Source of the DNA: Kiritimatiellia bacterium
GTDB taxonomy: Bacteria; Verrucomicrobiota; Kiritimatiellia; CAIQIC01; Lenti-01
Direction: 5' to 3'
Length of the DNA: 64,000 bases
Assembly: GCA_017527155.1 (NCBI GenBank)
Contig: JAFXQI010000042.1
Coordinates: 1-64,000 of the forward strand
The translations under genes and the position numbers were made by a program. The notes below the pieces were generated by a model. The model was not told where the DNA came from. It was given only the letters and a program-made list of their open reading frames with translations, and ran no database searches. How positions within the stretch are numbered: position 1 is the first letter of the stretch; each line of letters begins with the position of its first letter. Positions 41,547-50,924 of this stretch are shown in pieces.

Positions 41547-43325
41547 TTAGCGGAGGTTCTTCGTGGTGATGGCGCCGAAGGGGCAGACTTGGTTGCACAG
41601 GGTGCAGCCGATGCAGGCTTGCGGGTCGATGGCGGATTTGGCGCGCTTGCCGTCGGGGGCGGTTTCGCCGCGCACGATGGCGGGGCATCCGAGCCGGAAG
41701 CAGGCGCCGCAGGCGCGGCATTTTTCCGCGTCGACGACGGAGATGCGCTGGCCGCCGATCTTTTCGTTGAGTACGCAGGGGCCGCGGACGACGACGAGGG
41801 AGGTTTCGCCGGATTCGAGGCATTCCTTGAGGGTGCTTTCGAGGGTCGCCAGGTCGTAGGGATCGACTTCGTGGATGCGCGGGACGCCGAAGGCTTTCGC
41901 GATGTCGGCGATGCGCACGGCCGGGGAGTCGATGCCCAGGATGGTGCGTCCGGAGCCGGGGTTGGGTTGGTGTCCGGTCATGGCGGTGATGCGGTTGTCG
42001 AGGACGACCAGGGTGATCGGGGTCTTGTTGTAGACGGCGTCGAGCAGGCCCGTCATGCCGGAGTGGAAGAAGGTGGAGTCGCCCATGACGGCCGCGAGGC
42101 GCGGGTTGGGGAGGTTGGCCTTCTTCATGCCGATGGCGTTGCCGATGGCCGCGCCCATGCATACGGTGGTGTCCATGGCGCTCAGCGGGGGCGAGAGGCC
42201 CAGGGTGTAGCAGCCGATGTCGCCGGTGACGGTTGCCTTGAGTTTGCCCAGGACGTAGAAGGGTCCGCGGTGGGAGCAGCCGGCGCAGAGGACCGGCGGG
42301 CGCGGCGGGATGCCGGCTTCGGGTTCGGCGGCCGCCGGCGCGGGCGTGCCGAGGAGTTCGGCGCGGAGGGCGGCGAGGCGCGTCGGGTTGAGCTCCATCA
42401 TGTGCAGCTCGGTCGCGGTTTCGAGGACGGGGATGCCCGCGGCGCGGATCTGGTCGGCCAGCACGGGGTCGCATTCCTCGACGACGACGAGGCGCTTCAA
42501 CGGCGCGGCGAAGGCGCGGATGGCGTCGAGCGGCGGCGGGTAGGAGAGGCCGACCTTGAAGACGGGAACCTCGGGGAAGATTTCGCGGACGTACTGGTAG
42601 GCGACGCCCGAGGCGACGATGCCCAGGTCGCCGGTGCCCGGTTCGGCGCGGTTGAAGGGGGATTTTTCGGAGAGGGCGCGGAGGGCCTTGGTGCGCTCTT
42701 CGACCTTGTAGCGCATGCCGCGCGCGAAGGCCGGGATGGGGATGTTGCGGGCCGGGTTCTTGACGTAGGGGATCGCGGGCGGGACGGTGCGCGTGCCTTC
42801 GCCCGGATCGACGAGGGTCGAGGTGTGTGCCGTGCGCGTGGTGATGCGCAGGATGGCCGGGACCTGGTACTTTTCGCTGAGCTCGAAGGCGGCCAGGGTC
42901 ATGTCGTAGGCTTCCTGGGAGTCGGAGGGCTCCAGGAGGAGGCAGCGGGCGAACTTGGCGAGGGCCCGGTTGTCCTGCTCGTTCTGCGAGGAGTGCATGC
43001 TCGGGTCGTCCGCCGTCACGATGACCAGGCCGCCGATGGCGCCGATGTTCGTGAAGGTCATCAGCGGGTCCATCGCGACGTTCAGGCCGACGTGCTTCAT
43101 CGCGGTGAGCGCGCGGACGCCGGCGAGGGAGGCGCCGATGACGACTTCCATGGCGACCTTTTCGTTGACGGACCATTCGCAGTTGATTTCGCCCTTGTAT
43201 TTGCCGATGTTCTCCATGATCTCGGTGGAGGGGGTGCCGGGGTAGGCGGCGGCGACGGAGCATCCGGCGCGCCAGGCGGCGCGGGCGATGGCTTCGTTGG
43301 CGGAAAGCAGAAGTTTTTCGGTCAT
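41547..43325 (-). CDS. iorA: Indolepyruvate ferredoxin oxidoreductase, alpha subunit
   Basis: The 592-residue protein shows the pyruvate-ferredoxin-type alpha domain (AAYPGTPSTEIMENI and MKHVGLNVAMDPLM), then a ThDP-binding domain (GDIGCYTLGL, MGDSTFFHSGMTGLLDAVYN), then two C-terminal [4Fe-4S] clusters (CRACGACFRLGC and CIGCTLCNQVC, about residues 535-585). Full length for IorA. The ribosome site AAGGAGATTCCACCC is strong. With iorB it supports anaerobic amino acid fermentation. Confidence 0.93.
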   Translation of the reverse strand: MTEKLLLSANEAIARAAWRAGCSVAAAYPGTPSTEIMENIGKYKGEINCEWSVNEKVAMEVVIGASLAGVRALTAMKHVGLNVAMDPLMTFTNIGAIGGLVIVTADDPSMHSSQNEQDNRALAKFARCLLLEPSDSQEAYDMTLAAFELSEKYQVPAILRITTRTAHTSTLVDPGEGTRTVPPAIPYVKNPARNIPIPAFARGMRYKVEERTKALRALSEKSPFNRAEPGTGDLGIVASGVAYQYVREIFPEVPVFKVGLSYPPPLDAIRAFAAPLKRLVVVEECDPVLADQIRAAGIPVLETATELHMMELNPTRLAALRAELLGTPAPAAAEPEAGIPPRPPVLCAGCSHRGPFYVLGKLKATVTGDIGCYTLGLSPPLSAMDTTVCMGAAIGNAIGMKKANLPNPRLAAVMGDSTFFHSGMTGLLDAVYNKTPITLVVLDNRITAMTGHQPNPGSGRTILGIDSPAVRIADIAKAFGVPRIHEVDPYDLATLESTLKECLESGETSLVVVRGPCVLNEKIGGQRISVVDAEKCRACGACFRLGCPAIVRGETAPDGKRAKSAIDPQACIGCTLCNQVCPFGAITTKNLR

Positions 43326-43399
43326 GGGTGGAATCTCCTTGGGTTCGGAATTTGAATGGGGTGGTCGGGGGGGCGCGGGGTAGGGGGGGGGCGGGTGCG

Positions 43400-44971
43400 T
43401 CAGGCCAGCGGCCGGTGCAACGAGCGGAAGGCCGCGGGGAGGAAGTCGCAGAGGTCGCTCGCGCGCAGGGAGAGTTCGCCGTGGCGGCGGGCGGCGATGT
43501 CGCCGGCGGCGCCGTGGAGCCATACCGCCGCGCGCGCGGCGTCGGGGGTCGGCATCCCCTGGCCGATGAGGCCGGCGAGGACGCCCGCGAGGATGTCGCC
43601 GCTGCCGCCGGTGGCCATGCCGGGGTTGCCGTTGAGGTTGACCCACAGGTACGGCTCGCCCGGCGAGGCAACGAGCGTGGCGTCGCCCTTGAGCACGACG
43701 GTGGCGTTGGCGCGGCGGGCGATTTCGGCGGCGGCCGCTTGACGGTCGGCGAGGATGCCGGACGGCGTGGTGCCCAGCAGCGACGCGGCTTCGGCGGCGT
43801 GCGGGGTGAGGACCAGCGGGCGCGGGCAGGCGAGCAGGACGTCGAGCTTGCCGCCGAGCAGGGTCAGCGCGTCGGCGTCGAGCACGAGCGGGGCCGGGGT
43901 TTCGTGGATCAGCGTGGCGACGACACGGCGTGCTTCGGCGTCGCGGCCGAGGCCGGGACCGCAGAGGATGGCGTCGTGGCCGGCGAGCTGGATGTCGCCG
44001 TAGAGGTCGTCGCGCGCGATCACCCCGGGACAGCGCGCAAGGATGGCGACGACGGCCGCGGGGGAGGTGGAGGCGCACACGAGACCGGCGCCGGACCGGT
44101 TGGCGGCGTCGGCCGCGAGCACGAGCGCGCCGGGATAGAGGGGGGAGCCGCCGACGACCAGCACCTTGCCGAACGAGCCCTTGTGGGCGGCGCGCGGACG
44201 CGGACGGAACAGCGGCGCAAGGTCGCTTGGCTCGATCAGACGCAGGTTCCCGGGGGAGGCCGGCGGAACGCCGTCGCCGTCGAGTTCGGGCATGGGCGCG
44301 GTCTCGACGGTGCCCGCCCAGGTGCGGGAGGCGGCCGTCGCCAGGCACGATTTCGCATAGGCCATGCACAGCGTGTAGTCGGCGCGGACCGTGGCGCCGG
44401 GCGCGGGTTCGCCGGTGGCCGGATCGAGCCCGCTGGGCAGGTCGACCGCGACGACCGGCACCGACGCCGGACGCGCGTTGATCGCACGGATGGCGGCCGC
44501 GACGGCGCCGCGGGGCGCGCCCTTGGCGCCGGTGCCGAGCAACGCATCGACCCATACCGCATTGAGCCCGGCGTCGAGCGGATGGAAGTCGTCCCACTCG
44601 TCGGGGAAGGCGAGGACTTCGAAGGGCATCCCGCTCTCGCGCGCCATGGCGGCGTAGGCGGCGTAGGGCGTCGCGCCGTCGGCGGAGGTCTCGGCGGGGA
44701 CGGGGGCGGTGGCGCGGATGGCCGTGCGGTACCCGGCGTCGTGCAGCTCGCAGGCCGCCGCCAGCGCGTCGGCGCCGTTGTTGCCCTTGCCGACGAAGAA
44801 GAGGATGCCCGCCGACCGCTGCAATCCCATTTCGGCAAGCAGCATCGCCAGGCGCGCCGCGAGATGCCGCCCGGCGTGCGCGACGAGACGGCCCTCGAAT
44901 CCGGCGTCGCCCGAGGCGGCGATCCGGCTGGCTTCGTATTCGCGGAATGCGGTGGCGTCAACGAATTTCAT
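43400..44971 (-). CDS. nnr: Bifunctional NAD(P)HX epimerase/dehydratase
   Basis: The 523-residue protein joins an N-terminal NAD(P)HX epimerase (FVGKGNNGADALAAACELHD, about residues 55-75; VDLPSGLDPATG) to a C-terminal ADP/ATP-dependent dehydratase (KVLVVGGSPLYPGALVLAAD, LDADALTLL, and ATGGSGDILAGVLAGLI near 455-470). It repairs hydrated nicotinamide cofactors in the cytosol. The ATG at 44971 has AAAGGAGTCC upstream. It is read in the same direction as iorA, 75 bp ahead of it. Confidence 0.92.
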   Translation of the reverse strand: MKFVDATAFREYEASRIAASGDAGFEGRLVAHAGRHLAARLAMLLAEMGLQRSAGILFFVGKGNNGADALAAACELHDAGYRTAIRATAPVPAETSADGATPYAAYAAMARESGMPFEVLAFPDEWDDFHPLDAGLNAVWVDALLGTGAKGAPRGAVAAAIRAINARPASVPVVAVDLPSGLDPATGEPAPGATVRADYTLCMAYAKSCLATAASRTWAGTVETAPMPELDGDGVPPASPGNLRLIEPSDLAPLFRPRPRAAHKGSFGKVLVVGGSPLYPGALVLAADAANRSGAGLVCASTSPAAVVAILARCPGVIARDDLYGDIQLAGHDAILCGPGLGRDAEARRVVATLIHETPAPLVLDADALTLLGGKLDVLLACPRPLVLTPHAAEAASLLGTTPSGILADRQAAAAEIARRANATVVLKGDATLVASPGEPYLWVNLNGNPGMATGGSGDILAGVLAGLIGQGMPTPDAARAAVWLHGAAGDIAARRHGELSLRASDLCDFLPAAFRSLHRPLA

Positions 44972-45024
44972 GAAGGACTCCTTTGGCTTCGACGTCGAAA
45001 ACATCGATGATGCCGATTGTTTCG

Positions 45025-45081
45025 AAAAAACCGATTGGCCATTCCCGGCCTTTTCCCTCCAGAAGAAAAATGGCCGGAATG
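45025..45081 (-). terminator. Intrinsic terminator downstream of pdxJ
   Basis: On the minus strand CATTCCGGCC pairs with GGCCGGGAATG (one bulge) and a TTTTTT run follows about 10 bases later. It begins 19 bp past the pdxJ stop. Confidence 0.5.
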
Positions 45082-45099
45082 CTCATGACGACCCGCAAC

Positions 45100-45819
45100 T
45101 CACTTCTCTCCGGGCAGGAGAGCTTTCATCTCCCGCACCGCCGTCCGCAGGCCGCAGAACACCGCGCGCGCGACGATGCCGTGGCCGATGTTCAGCGTGT
45201 CCAGGTGCGGGACCGCGGCGAGGAAGGCGGGGAGATTGGAGTAGTGGAGGCCGTGGCCGGCGTTGACCTGGAGGCCCGCGTCGTGCGCGGCTTCGGCGGC
45301 GTCGGCGAGGCGCGCGAGTTCGGCGTCGCGCGCGGCACCGTCGAGGTTCGCGTAGCGGCCGGTGTGTAGCTCGATCATCGGGGCGCCCAGGCGCCGCGCG
45401 GCGTCGATCTGTTCCGGTACCGGCTCGATGAAGAGGCTCACGCGCACGCCCGCCCGGAGCAGCGCCGCGACGGTCGGCGCCAGGCGGTCGTACTGTCCCG
45501 CCGCGTCCAGTCCGCCCTCGGTCGTCAGCTCCTGCCGCCGCTCGGGCACCAGGCACGCTTCGTCGGGACGCGCCCGCAGCGCCAGCTCCAGCACGCCGGG
45601 ATCGTTCGCCATTTCGAGGTTCAGCGGCACGCGCACGGCCTGGCGGATTTCGAAGAGGTCGTGGTCCTGGATGTGCCGGCGGTCTTCGCGCAGATGGATC
45701 GTGATCCCGTCCGCGCCGCCCGCCTCCGCTTCCGCCACCGCTTCGGGCAGCGACGGATACGGCGTCCCCCGCGCCTGCCGGAGCGTCGCCACATGGTCGA
45801 TGTTCACGCCGAGTTTCAT
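45100..45819 (-). CDS. pdxJ: Pyridoxine 5'-phosphate synthase
   Basis: The 239-residue TIM-barrel enzyme has all PdxJ signatures: LGVNIDHVATLRQARG at the start, GADGITIHLREDRRHI, LNLEMA, CLVPERRQELTTEGGL, RVSLFIEP and VNAGHGLHYSN. It condenses deoxyxylulose phosphate with aminoacetone phosphate to make vitamin B6 de novo. ATG 45819 has CGGAGTTGAG upstream. A 45-residue membrane protein gene and the ABC ATPase gene precede it. Confidence 0.95.
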   Translation of the reverse strand: MKLGVNIDHVATLRQARGTPYPSLPEAVAEAEAGGADGITIHLREDRRHIQDHDLFEIRQAVRVPLNLEMANDPGVLELALRARPDEACLVPERRQELTTEGGLDAAGQYDRLAPTVAALLRAGVRVSLFIEPVPEQIDAARRLGAPMIELHTGRYANLDGAARDAELARLADAAEAAHDAGLQVNAGHGLHYSNLPAFLAAVPHLDTLNIGHGIVARAVFCGLRTAVREMKALLPGEK

Positions 45820-45841
45820 CTCAACTCCGAGTCGCAAGCCG

Positions 45842-45979
45842 TCAATTCCCGCCCGCGCCGTCCGTCTTCCACGTCGCCCGCTCCGCCTTCAGGAAAAGCG
45901 CGAGCGCCGCGAGCACGACGAAGGAAAGCACAGCGACCGCCGCGCTTTCCGCGAGTTCGTGGAAGAACCAGCCGGACAT
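45842..45979 (-). CDS. 45-residue single-pass membrane protein
   Basis: Frame from ATG 45979 to TGA 45842. The product MSGWFFHELAESAAVAVLSF continues through VVLAALALFLKAER and ends in a charged tail. One membrane helix spans about residues 12-32, with a positive flank on the C-side. Third positions are GC-rich in this frame only. It starts 4 bp after the ABC ATPase stop and ends 22 bp before pdxJ, so it is cotranscribed. No family recognised; may be a small subunit or regulator of a transporter. Confidence 0.6.
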   Translation of the reverse strand: MSGWFFHELAESAAVAVLSFVVLAALALFLKAERATWKTDGAGGN

Positions 45980-45983
45980 GGAA

Positions 45984-47081
45984 TCAGACGAGCGTGACGC
46001 CGCTCTCGCTGTCGAAGAAGTGCAGCTTGGAGGGCTCCAGTGCGATGCGCACCGTTTCGCCGATCTTCCGCTGGCACGTCGGGGCGACGCGCGCGGTGAA
46101 GGTGCTCTTGCCGGTGTTCGCGTAGAGGTACACTTCGGAGCCCATCATCTCGATGACTTCCACCTTGGCATCGATGACCGGACCCTTTGCGTCGCCGTCC
46201 GCTTCGTCCATGTTCTCGGGGCGGATGCCCATGACGACGGGCTTGCCCTTGCAGCCCGCGAGCGCGCCGCCCATGGCGGCCGGCACGTCGAAGGAGAACG
46301 TCCCCTCGTCGAAGCGCACCGCGTTGCCGGAACCGGCCTTGAGGGTGCCGTTGAAGAAGTTCATCGGAGGCGACCCGATGAAGCCCGCCACGAACTGGTT
46401 CGCCGGGTGGTTGTAGATGTCCAGCGGCGACGCCACCTGCTGGATCCAGCCGTCCTTCATGACGACGATGCGGTCGCCCATGGTCATGGCTTCGATCTGG
46501 TCGTGGGTGACGTAGATCATGGTGGACTTGAGGCTCTTGTGGAGCTTGGAGATTTCGGCGCGCATCTGGACGCGCATCTTCGCGTCGAGGTTGGAGAGCG
46601 GCTCGTCGAACAGGAACGCCTTCGGCTTGCGGACGATCGCGCGGCCGACGGCGACGCGCTGGCGCTGCCCGCCGGAGAGGGCCTTGGGCTTGCGGTCGAG
46701 GTACTGCGTGATGCCGAGGATTTCGGCGGCTTCGACGACGCGGCGGTGGATTTCCTCCTTCGGGTACTTCCGGAGCTTCAGCCCGAACGCCATGTTGTCG
46801 TACACGCTCATGTGCGGATACAGCGCGTAGTTCTGGAACACCATCGCGATGTCGCGGTCCTTCGGTGGCACGTCGTTGACGACCTTGCCGTCGATGCTGA
46901 TCGTCCCCTTGCTGATGTCTTCGAGACCGGCAATCATGCGCAGCGTCGTCGACTTGCCGCAACCGGAGGGGCCGACGAGGACGACGAACTCCTGGTCGTT
47001 GATTTCGAGCGAAGCGTCGTGCACGGCGGTGACGTCGCCGGGATAGATTTTGTAAACGTTCTCCAACACCACTTTTGCCAT
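45984..47081 (-). CDS. ugpC: UgpC/MalK-type sugar ABC transporter ATP-binding protein
   Basis: The 365-residue ATPase has Walker [10 protein letters not shown] (residues 38-46), Q-loop [20 protein letters not shown] signature [14 protein letters not shown], Walker [17 protein letters not shown] and switch His VTHDQIEAM, then the C-terminal OB-fold regulatory domain of MalK/UgpC/MsmX proteins. No permease or binding protein gene adjoins it, so it may energise several sugar transporters, as MsmX does. The ribosome site AGGAGTTTGCC precedes the ATG. Confidence 0.9.
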   Translation of the reverse strand: MAKVVLENVYKIYPGDVTAVHDASLEINDQEFVVLVGPSGCGKSTTLRMIAGLEDISKGTISIDGKVVNDVPPKDRDIAMVFQNYALYPHMSVYDNMAFGLKLRKYPKEEIHRRVVEAAEILGITQYLDRKPKALSGGQRQRVAVGRAIVRKPKAFLFDEPLSNLDAKMRVQMRAEISKLHKSLKSTMIYVTHDQIEAMTMGDRIVVMKDGWIQQVASPLDIYNHPANQFVAGFIGSPPMNFFNGTLKAGSGNAVRFDEGTFSFDVPAAMGGALAGCKGKPVVMGIRPENMDEADGDAKGPVIDAKVEVIEMMGSEVYLYANTGKSTFTARVAPTCQRKIGETVRIALEPSKLHFFDSESGVTLV

Positions 47082-47470
47082 GGCAAACTCCTGTCTGTGA
47101 TCGGACGCGCGGCACGCCGCCCGGTACCTCGCGATATAACCACGTCCCCCCCCGCCCTGTCAAAAGCATTCCGCGGCAATGCGACCCTGCCGGGCGCTGG
47201 AGGGGAATGTGACTTTGGCGATGGCATTTCGGGTGGGGTCCCCGGAAAACCTGTTGAGTACCCCGCCGCAGACCTCCTCCTTGCCGGGCACCATATCCAA
47301 CGTCACGATCCCGTCCTGCGCCCTGTGATCGGGACTCTGGCAACGTGTCTTTCTGGTGCGGTCTTTTGCACAGCGGATGCACTCCGTTCTTGTCGCCGCA
47401 GACAGGGGAGAAAAGCGGGCAAGCGGGCCTGTCCCATGTGTGGACGGAGCTTGTCCGATCCGCATTCGGG
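47082..47470. other. Intergenic region without a supportable gene
   Basis: This holds the promoter region of the ABC ATPase gene and the 3' flank of the HNH nuclease gene. No domain-bearing frame or clear hairpin terminator was seen. Confidence 0.5.
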
Positions 47471-47944
47471 TCAGGGAGCCGCTTCGAGGGCATGGCGGGT
47501 TTCGGAGGCGCGTTCGGGGTCGGGAGGAAGCGTGTCGGGCTGGAGGTCCATGCGGTGGCGGCGGAGGGCGAAGTCGAGGCGGGTCTTGGCGACGTGGCAG
47601 TCGTGGCAGAGGGTGTGGAGGTTGTCGAGGGAGTTGTCGCCGCCGTTCATGAGGGCGCGCGCGTGGTCGAGTTCGAGGGGACCGGTGGAGCCGCATACGA
47701 CGCATTTCCAGCCGTCCCGCTCGAATGCGGTGACCTTCTGGACCCACGTGACCTGCCGGGGGCCGGTGCCGTCCCAAGGCGTTTCGGCGATGGAGGCGTT
47801 GTAGCGGTCGAAGTAGGCCTGGATGCCGTCCGCGGGGGCGGTCCCGGGACTTCCACCGGGGCCGTCCGTGGTGCCGCTCCCGCCATCCGCCACGGCGGCG
47901 GCGGCCAGGAGGAGCGCGGCGAATGCTGCCCACCAACGTTGCAT
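47471..47944 (-). CDS. Exported HNH endonuclease
   Basis: The 157-residue product has a Sec signal (MQRWWAAFAALLLAAAAVAD), a Gly/Thr/Pro-rich linker and an HNH domain: CVVCGSTGPLELDHARALMN, then NLHTLCHDCHVAKT (about residues 81-122). The CxxC...CxxC pair holds structural zinc and LDH / N / H supply the catalytic beta-beta-alpha residues. Most HNH enzymes are cytosolic; an exported one may degrade outside DNA for nutrition or act on incoming or rival DNA. No cognate immunity gene adjoins it. Confidence 0.78.
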   Translation of the reverse strand: MQRWWAAFAALLLAAAAVADGGSGTTDGPGGSPGTAPADGIQAYFDRYNASIAETPWDGTGPRQVTWVQKVTAFERDGWKCVVCGSTGPLELDHARALMNGGDNSLDNLHTLCHDCHVAKTRLDFALRRHRMDLQPDTLPPDPERASETRHALEAAP

Positions 47945-48350
47945 GTCCGCAGGATGCCCCTCCCCGCGCCCGCCCGCAAGCGCAAACGACGGGACCCGGC
48001 AGGATCGGGCGCATCTCCGTCGTCTGCAAGCCCCGGGTGCGGACAGGGACGACGGAGAAAACTCCGATTATCCCGATGGGCTTGCCGTGGACGCACAGCC
48101 CATTGCGCCGCACCGGCAATCGGAGTGTCCATCCGGAGCCGGGGAAATCTCCTCACGGGTTCCCTCATCCCGGAGCGGCAGCCAAGGGAATCGGAAAAAC
48201 CAGAGTTGCGTTCTTCCGGCAAACGGATGTTTCGTGCCAAGTCTTCCGTTCCCGATGGCGGGACCTTGCGCGGACGACGGCGAGGGCGCCAGGGACGATG
48301 CCGGCGGGCGCAGGCCCGCCGCAAACTCGTCACCCGTCACTTTCCACTTG
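47945..48350. other. Intergenic region rich in dispersed repeats
   Basis: No gene is supported. GGAGAAAACTCCGATTATCC (48054-48073) and AATCGGAGTGTCC (48118-48130) belong to the AATCGGAGTTT family. A segment at about 48170-48215 (CCCGGAGCGGCAGCCAAGGG, then AATCGG) resembles 7239-7285. A simple GTCAC/CTTGTCA run lies near 48330-48355. Confidence 0.6.
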
Positions 48351-49553
48351 TCATGGCAGTTGTGCCAGGAATGTCCTGGCCGGCACGACAGCGGGGCGCT
48401 CCAAGCCGAAACAATCAATCTCCTCGTAGGGTAAATCGAACACTGTCTGCAGGACATGTCTCGCCCCCAGCGTGCGTCCGAACTCCGCCAAGGCCGGGGT
48501 CAACGTCGTGTCGGAGGCCTTGCATTCGGCAAGCAACCAGGGCTTCCCGTCCTTCGCGACCAGGAAATCCACCTTGTGGCGTCCCCCCTTGTCCCTCACG
48601 TAATGCAGCGAATATTCCCCGAACCCCAAATCCGTCCACAACTGCACGGCCTTGAGCAGATGGCACGCCAGCATCGTTTCGCAGCGCTTGCCCCGGTCCG
48701 CCACCCGCGCCCAGTCGCGGAGATACCATTTCGGCGTCTTGCGCAACGCCCCCGCCACGCCCCGCGCCCACGGCGGCACCCGGAACCCGAAAAAGAACGA
48801 TTCCAGCACCGCCGTCCAATTCTTGGCCGTGACCTCGTTCGCCTGGACCTCCGCCCCCAGCGACGCCCACACCAGTTGCTCCCCGGAACGCTCCGCGAGG
48901 ATTCGCGCGAACGTCTCCATCTGGTCCAGTCCCCGTATGGCCGTGTCCTTCCGGATGTCCTCCCGGACGAGCTGCTCGAAGCGCAGCCGTTGCCACCGCC
49001 CGTAAAACCCCGACTCCCCCTTCGCGAACGGCTCGGGAAAGCCCCCGAACCGCCACAACCCCTCCCAAGCCTCTTCTCCGGGATACCCCGGCGGCGCCGT
49101 TACAGCCTCCGGCTGCACGGGCCGCGCCAGCTCCCCCACCGACAGCGGATGCATCCGGTACGGGAAATACCGCCCCATCAAACTGTCTCCCCCCCGCTTG
49201 TACACGTCCAGTCGCGCCGATCCGGTCACAACCACCTTCACCCGCTCCCCGTATTCGTCGAAAAACCCCTTCAAAAACCGCTGCCATCCCGGATGGTGGT
49301 GCAACTCGTCCAACACCAGCACCGGCGTCTTGGCCCGCTCCCGGTCCAGTTCCGCGAACGCTGCCACCTTCTCCTCCCCGCCCAGGATGATCCGCCGCTG
49401 CGTCCCGTTGTCCCAGTTGAGCCGCACCGTTCCCACCTTCCCGCAAAGCGTCGTCTTGCCCACCTGGCGGGGCCCCGACAGGAAAACCATCTGCCGGTCC
49501 CGCTCCCAATGCCGCCTCACCACATCCGTGTACAATCTTGGAATCTCTTGCAT
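48351..49553 (-). CDS. AAA ATPase with DUF4143 domain, copy 1
   Basis: The 400-residue protein has Walker A SGPRQVGKTTL at residues 26-36, Walker B VLVLDELHHHPG, a sensor VVTGSARLDVY, then a C-terminal DUF4143 part ending in a PD-(D/E)xK-like motif KVDFLVAKDGKPWLLAECK. Function of the family is not established; DNA-related or stress roles are proposed. It is a tandem paralogue of the next gene (for example, both have WYLRDW and ACHLLKAV, and end RTFLxQLP). ATG 49553 is chosen; a GTG two codons earlier is possible. Confidence 0.85.
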   Translation of the reverse strand: MQEIPRLYTDVVRRHWERDRQMVFLSGPRQVGKTTLCGKVGTVRLNWDNGTQRRIILGGEEKVAAFAELDRERAKTPVLVLDELHHHPGWQRFLKGFFDEYGERVKVVVTGSARLDVYKRGGDSLMGRYFPYRMHPLSVGELARPVQPEAVTAPPGYPGEEAWEGLWRFGGFPEPFAKGESGFYGRWQRLRFEQLVREDIRKDTAIRGLDQMETFARILAERSGEQLVWASLGAEVQANEVTAKNWTAVLESFFFGFRVPPWARGVAGALRKTPKWYLRDWARVADRGKRCETMLACHLLKAVQLWTDLGFGEYSLHYVRDKGGRHKVDFLVAKDGKPWLLAECKASDTTLTPALAEFGRTLGARHVLQTVFDLPYEEIDCFGLERPAVVPARTFLAQLP

Positions 49554-49724
49554 GTCCACATCTTGCCCCGCCTTCCCTCAACCGTCAACACCATTCCATA
49601 TATAAATCTGCATTGGTCGAAACCAAACCATAATGCAGTCTGGAATGCGGAGCAAGAAGGAGGAGACAAGAATGGCGGTGCGCCCTGGGGGCGGACAAAT
49701 TGCGGGAGAGAGATTGGGGGGGCA

Positions 49725-50924
49725 TCATGGCAGTTGCGAAAGGAAGGTGCGGGCCGATACCGCCACGGGGCGGTCGAACCCGAAAACGTCGGTTTCCGCG
49801 TATGGAAGGTCGAACACGACTTGGAAGGCGTGCGGCACACCGATTTCTTTCTGGAGACTCTTCATCGCGGGGGAAATGGACGTGTCGGCGCTCTTGCATT
49901 CGGCCAGGAACCAGGGTTCGCCGTCCCTCGACACCAGGAAATCGACTTCCCGGCCGTAGCGGGTCCGCACGTAGAAAAGGTCGAATTCGCCCAGCCCCAA
50001 GTCGGTCCACATGTGGACGGCCTTGAGCAGGTGGCACGCCAGCATCGTTTCGGCCCGCTTGCCGCCGTCCGCGATGCCCGACCAATCGCGGAGATACCAT
50101 TTCGGCGTTTTGCGGATGGCGGACGCGACATTCCTCGACCACGGCTTGACGAGGAATCCGAAGAAAAACGATTGCAGCACGGCCACCCACGCCCGTGCCG
50201 TCACTTCGCTTGCCTGGACCTCCTTGCCGAGCGACGCCCACGTGAGCTGTTCACCCGAGCGGACGGACAGGATGCGCGCCAGCGCCTCGAGCTGGTCCAG
50301 TTCGCGGACCGCCGTTTCCTTGCGGATGTCCTCGCGGACAAGTTGCTCGAACCGCAAACGCCTCCACCGCGCGAGAAACGCCGCTTCCCCGCGGGAAAAA
50401 GGTTCCGGGAATCCGCCGAGCGTCCACAGCGCCTCCCATTCGGACCGCCCAAGCTCCCGCGGCGGGGACAAAACCTCCTCCGGGCAGACGGGCCGCAACA
50501 GCTCGCCGACGGAAAGCGGATGCATGCGGTGGGGAAAGTAGCGCCCCATCAGGCTGTCGCCGCCGCGCTTGTAGACGTCCAGGCGCGCGGAGCCGGTCAC
50601 GATGATCTTGAGTCGGTCCTCCCATCCGTCGAAAAGCCCTTTCAAAAACCGCTTCCATCCGGGGAACCGGTGGATTTCGTCCAGGACGAGGACCGCCTTG
50701 TCCGGCCGCGCCACCTCCGCCCCCGCCTTGGCGGCAACCGCCTCCTCGCCGGAAAGAATCAGTTTCCGGTCGCGCGCGATGTCCCAGTTCAGGTACGCGG
50801 GCGACATCGCCCGGCAGAGCGTCGTTTTCCCCACCTGCCTCGGGCCGGAAAGAAAAAGCATCTGCCTCTCTTTCGCAAGATGCCGCCGCATGATGTCCGA
50901 ATAGGATCTGGGAATGCCGTTCAT
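49725..50924 (-). CDS. AAA ATPase with DUF4143 domain, copy 2
   Basis: The 399-residue protein is nearly colinear with copy 1: SGPRQVGKTTL at 26-36, AVLVLDEIHRFPGWKRFLKG, VTGSARLDVYKRGGDSLMGR and EVDFLVSRDGEPWFLAECK near the C-terminus. The gene starts at ATG 50924 with no strong ribosome site. The two genes form a leftward tandem pair, probably a duplication, separated by 171 bp that contain a piece of the repeat seen around copy 3 (about 49677-49710). Confidence 0.85.
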   Translation of the reverse strand: MNGIPRSYSDIMRRHLAKERQMLFLSGPRQVGKTTLCRAMSPAYLNWDIARDRKLILSGEEAVAAKAGAEVARPDKAVLVLDEIHRFPGWKRFLKGLFDGWEDRLKIIVTGSARLDVYKRGGDSLMGRYFPHRMHPLSVGELLRPVCPEEVLSPPRELGRSEWEALWTLGGFPEPFSRGEAAFLARWRRLRFEQLVREDIRKETAVRELDQLEALARILSVRSGEQLTWASLGKEVQASEVTARAWVAVLQSFFFGFLVKPWSRNVASAIRKTPKWYLRDWSGIADGGKRAETMLACHLLKAVHMWTDLGLGEFDLFYVRTRYGREVDFLVSRDGEPWFLAECKSADTSISPAMKSLQKEIGVPHAFQVVFDLPYAETDVFGFDRPVAVSARTFLSQLP

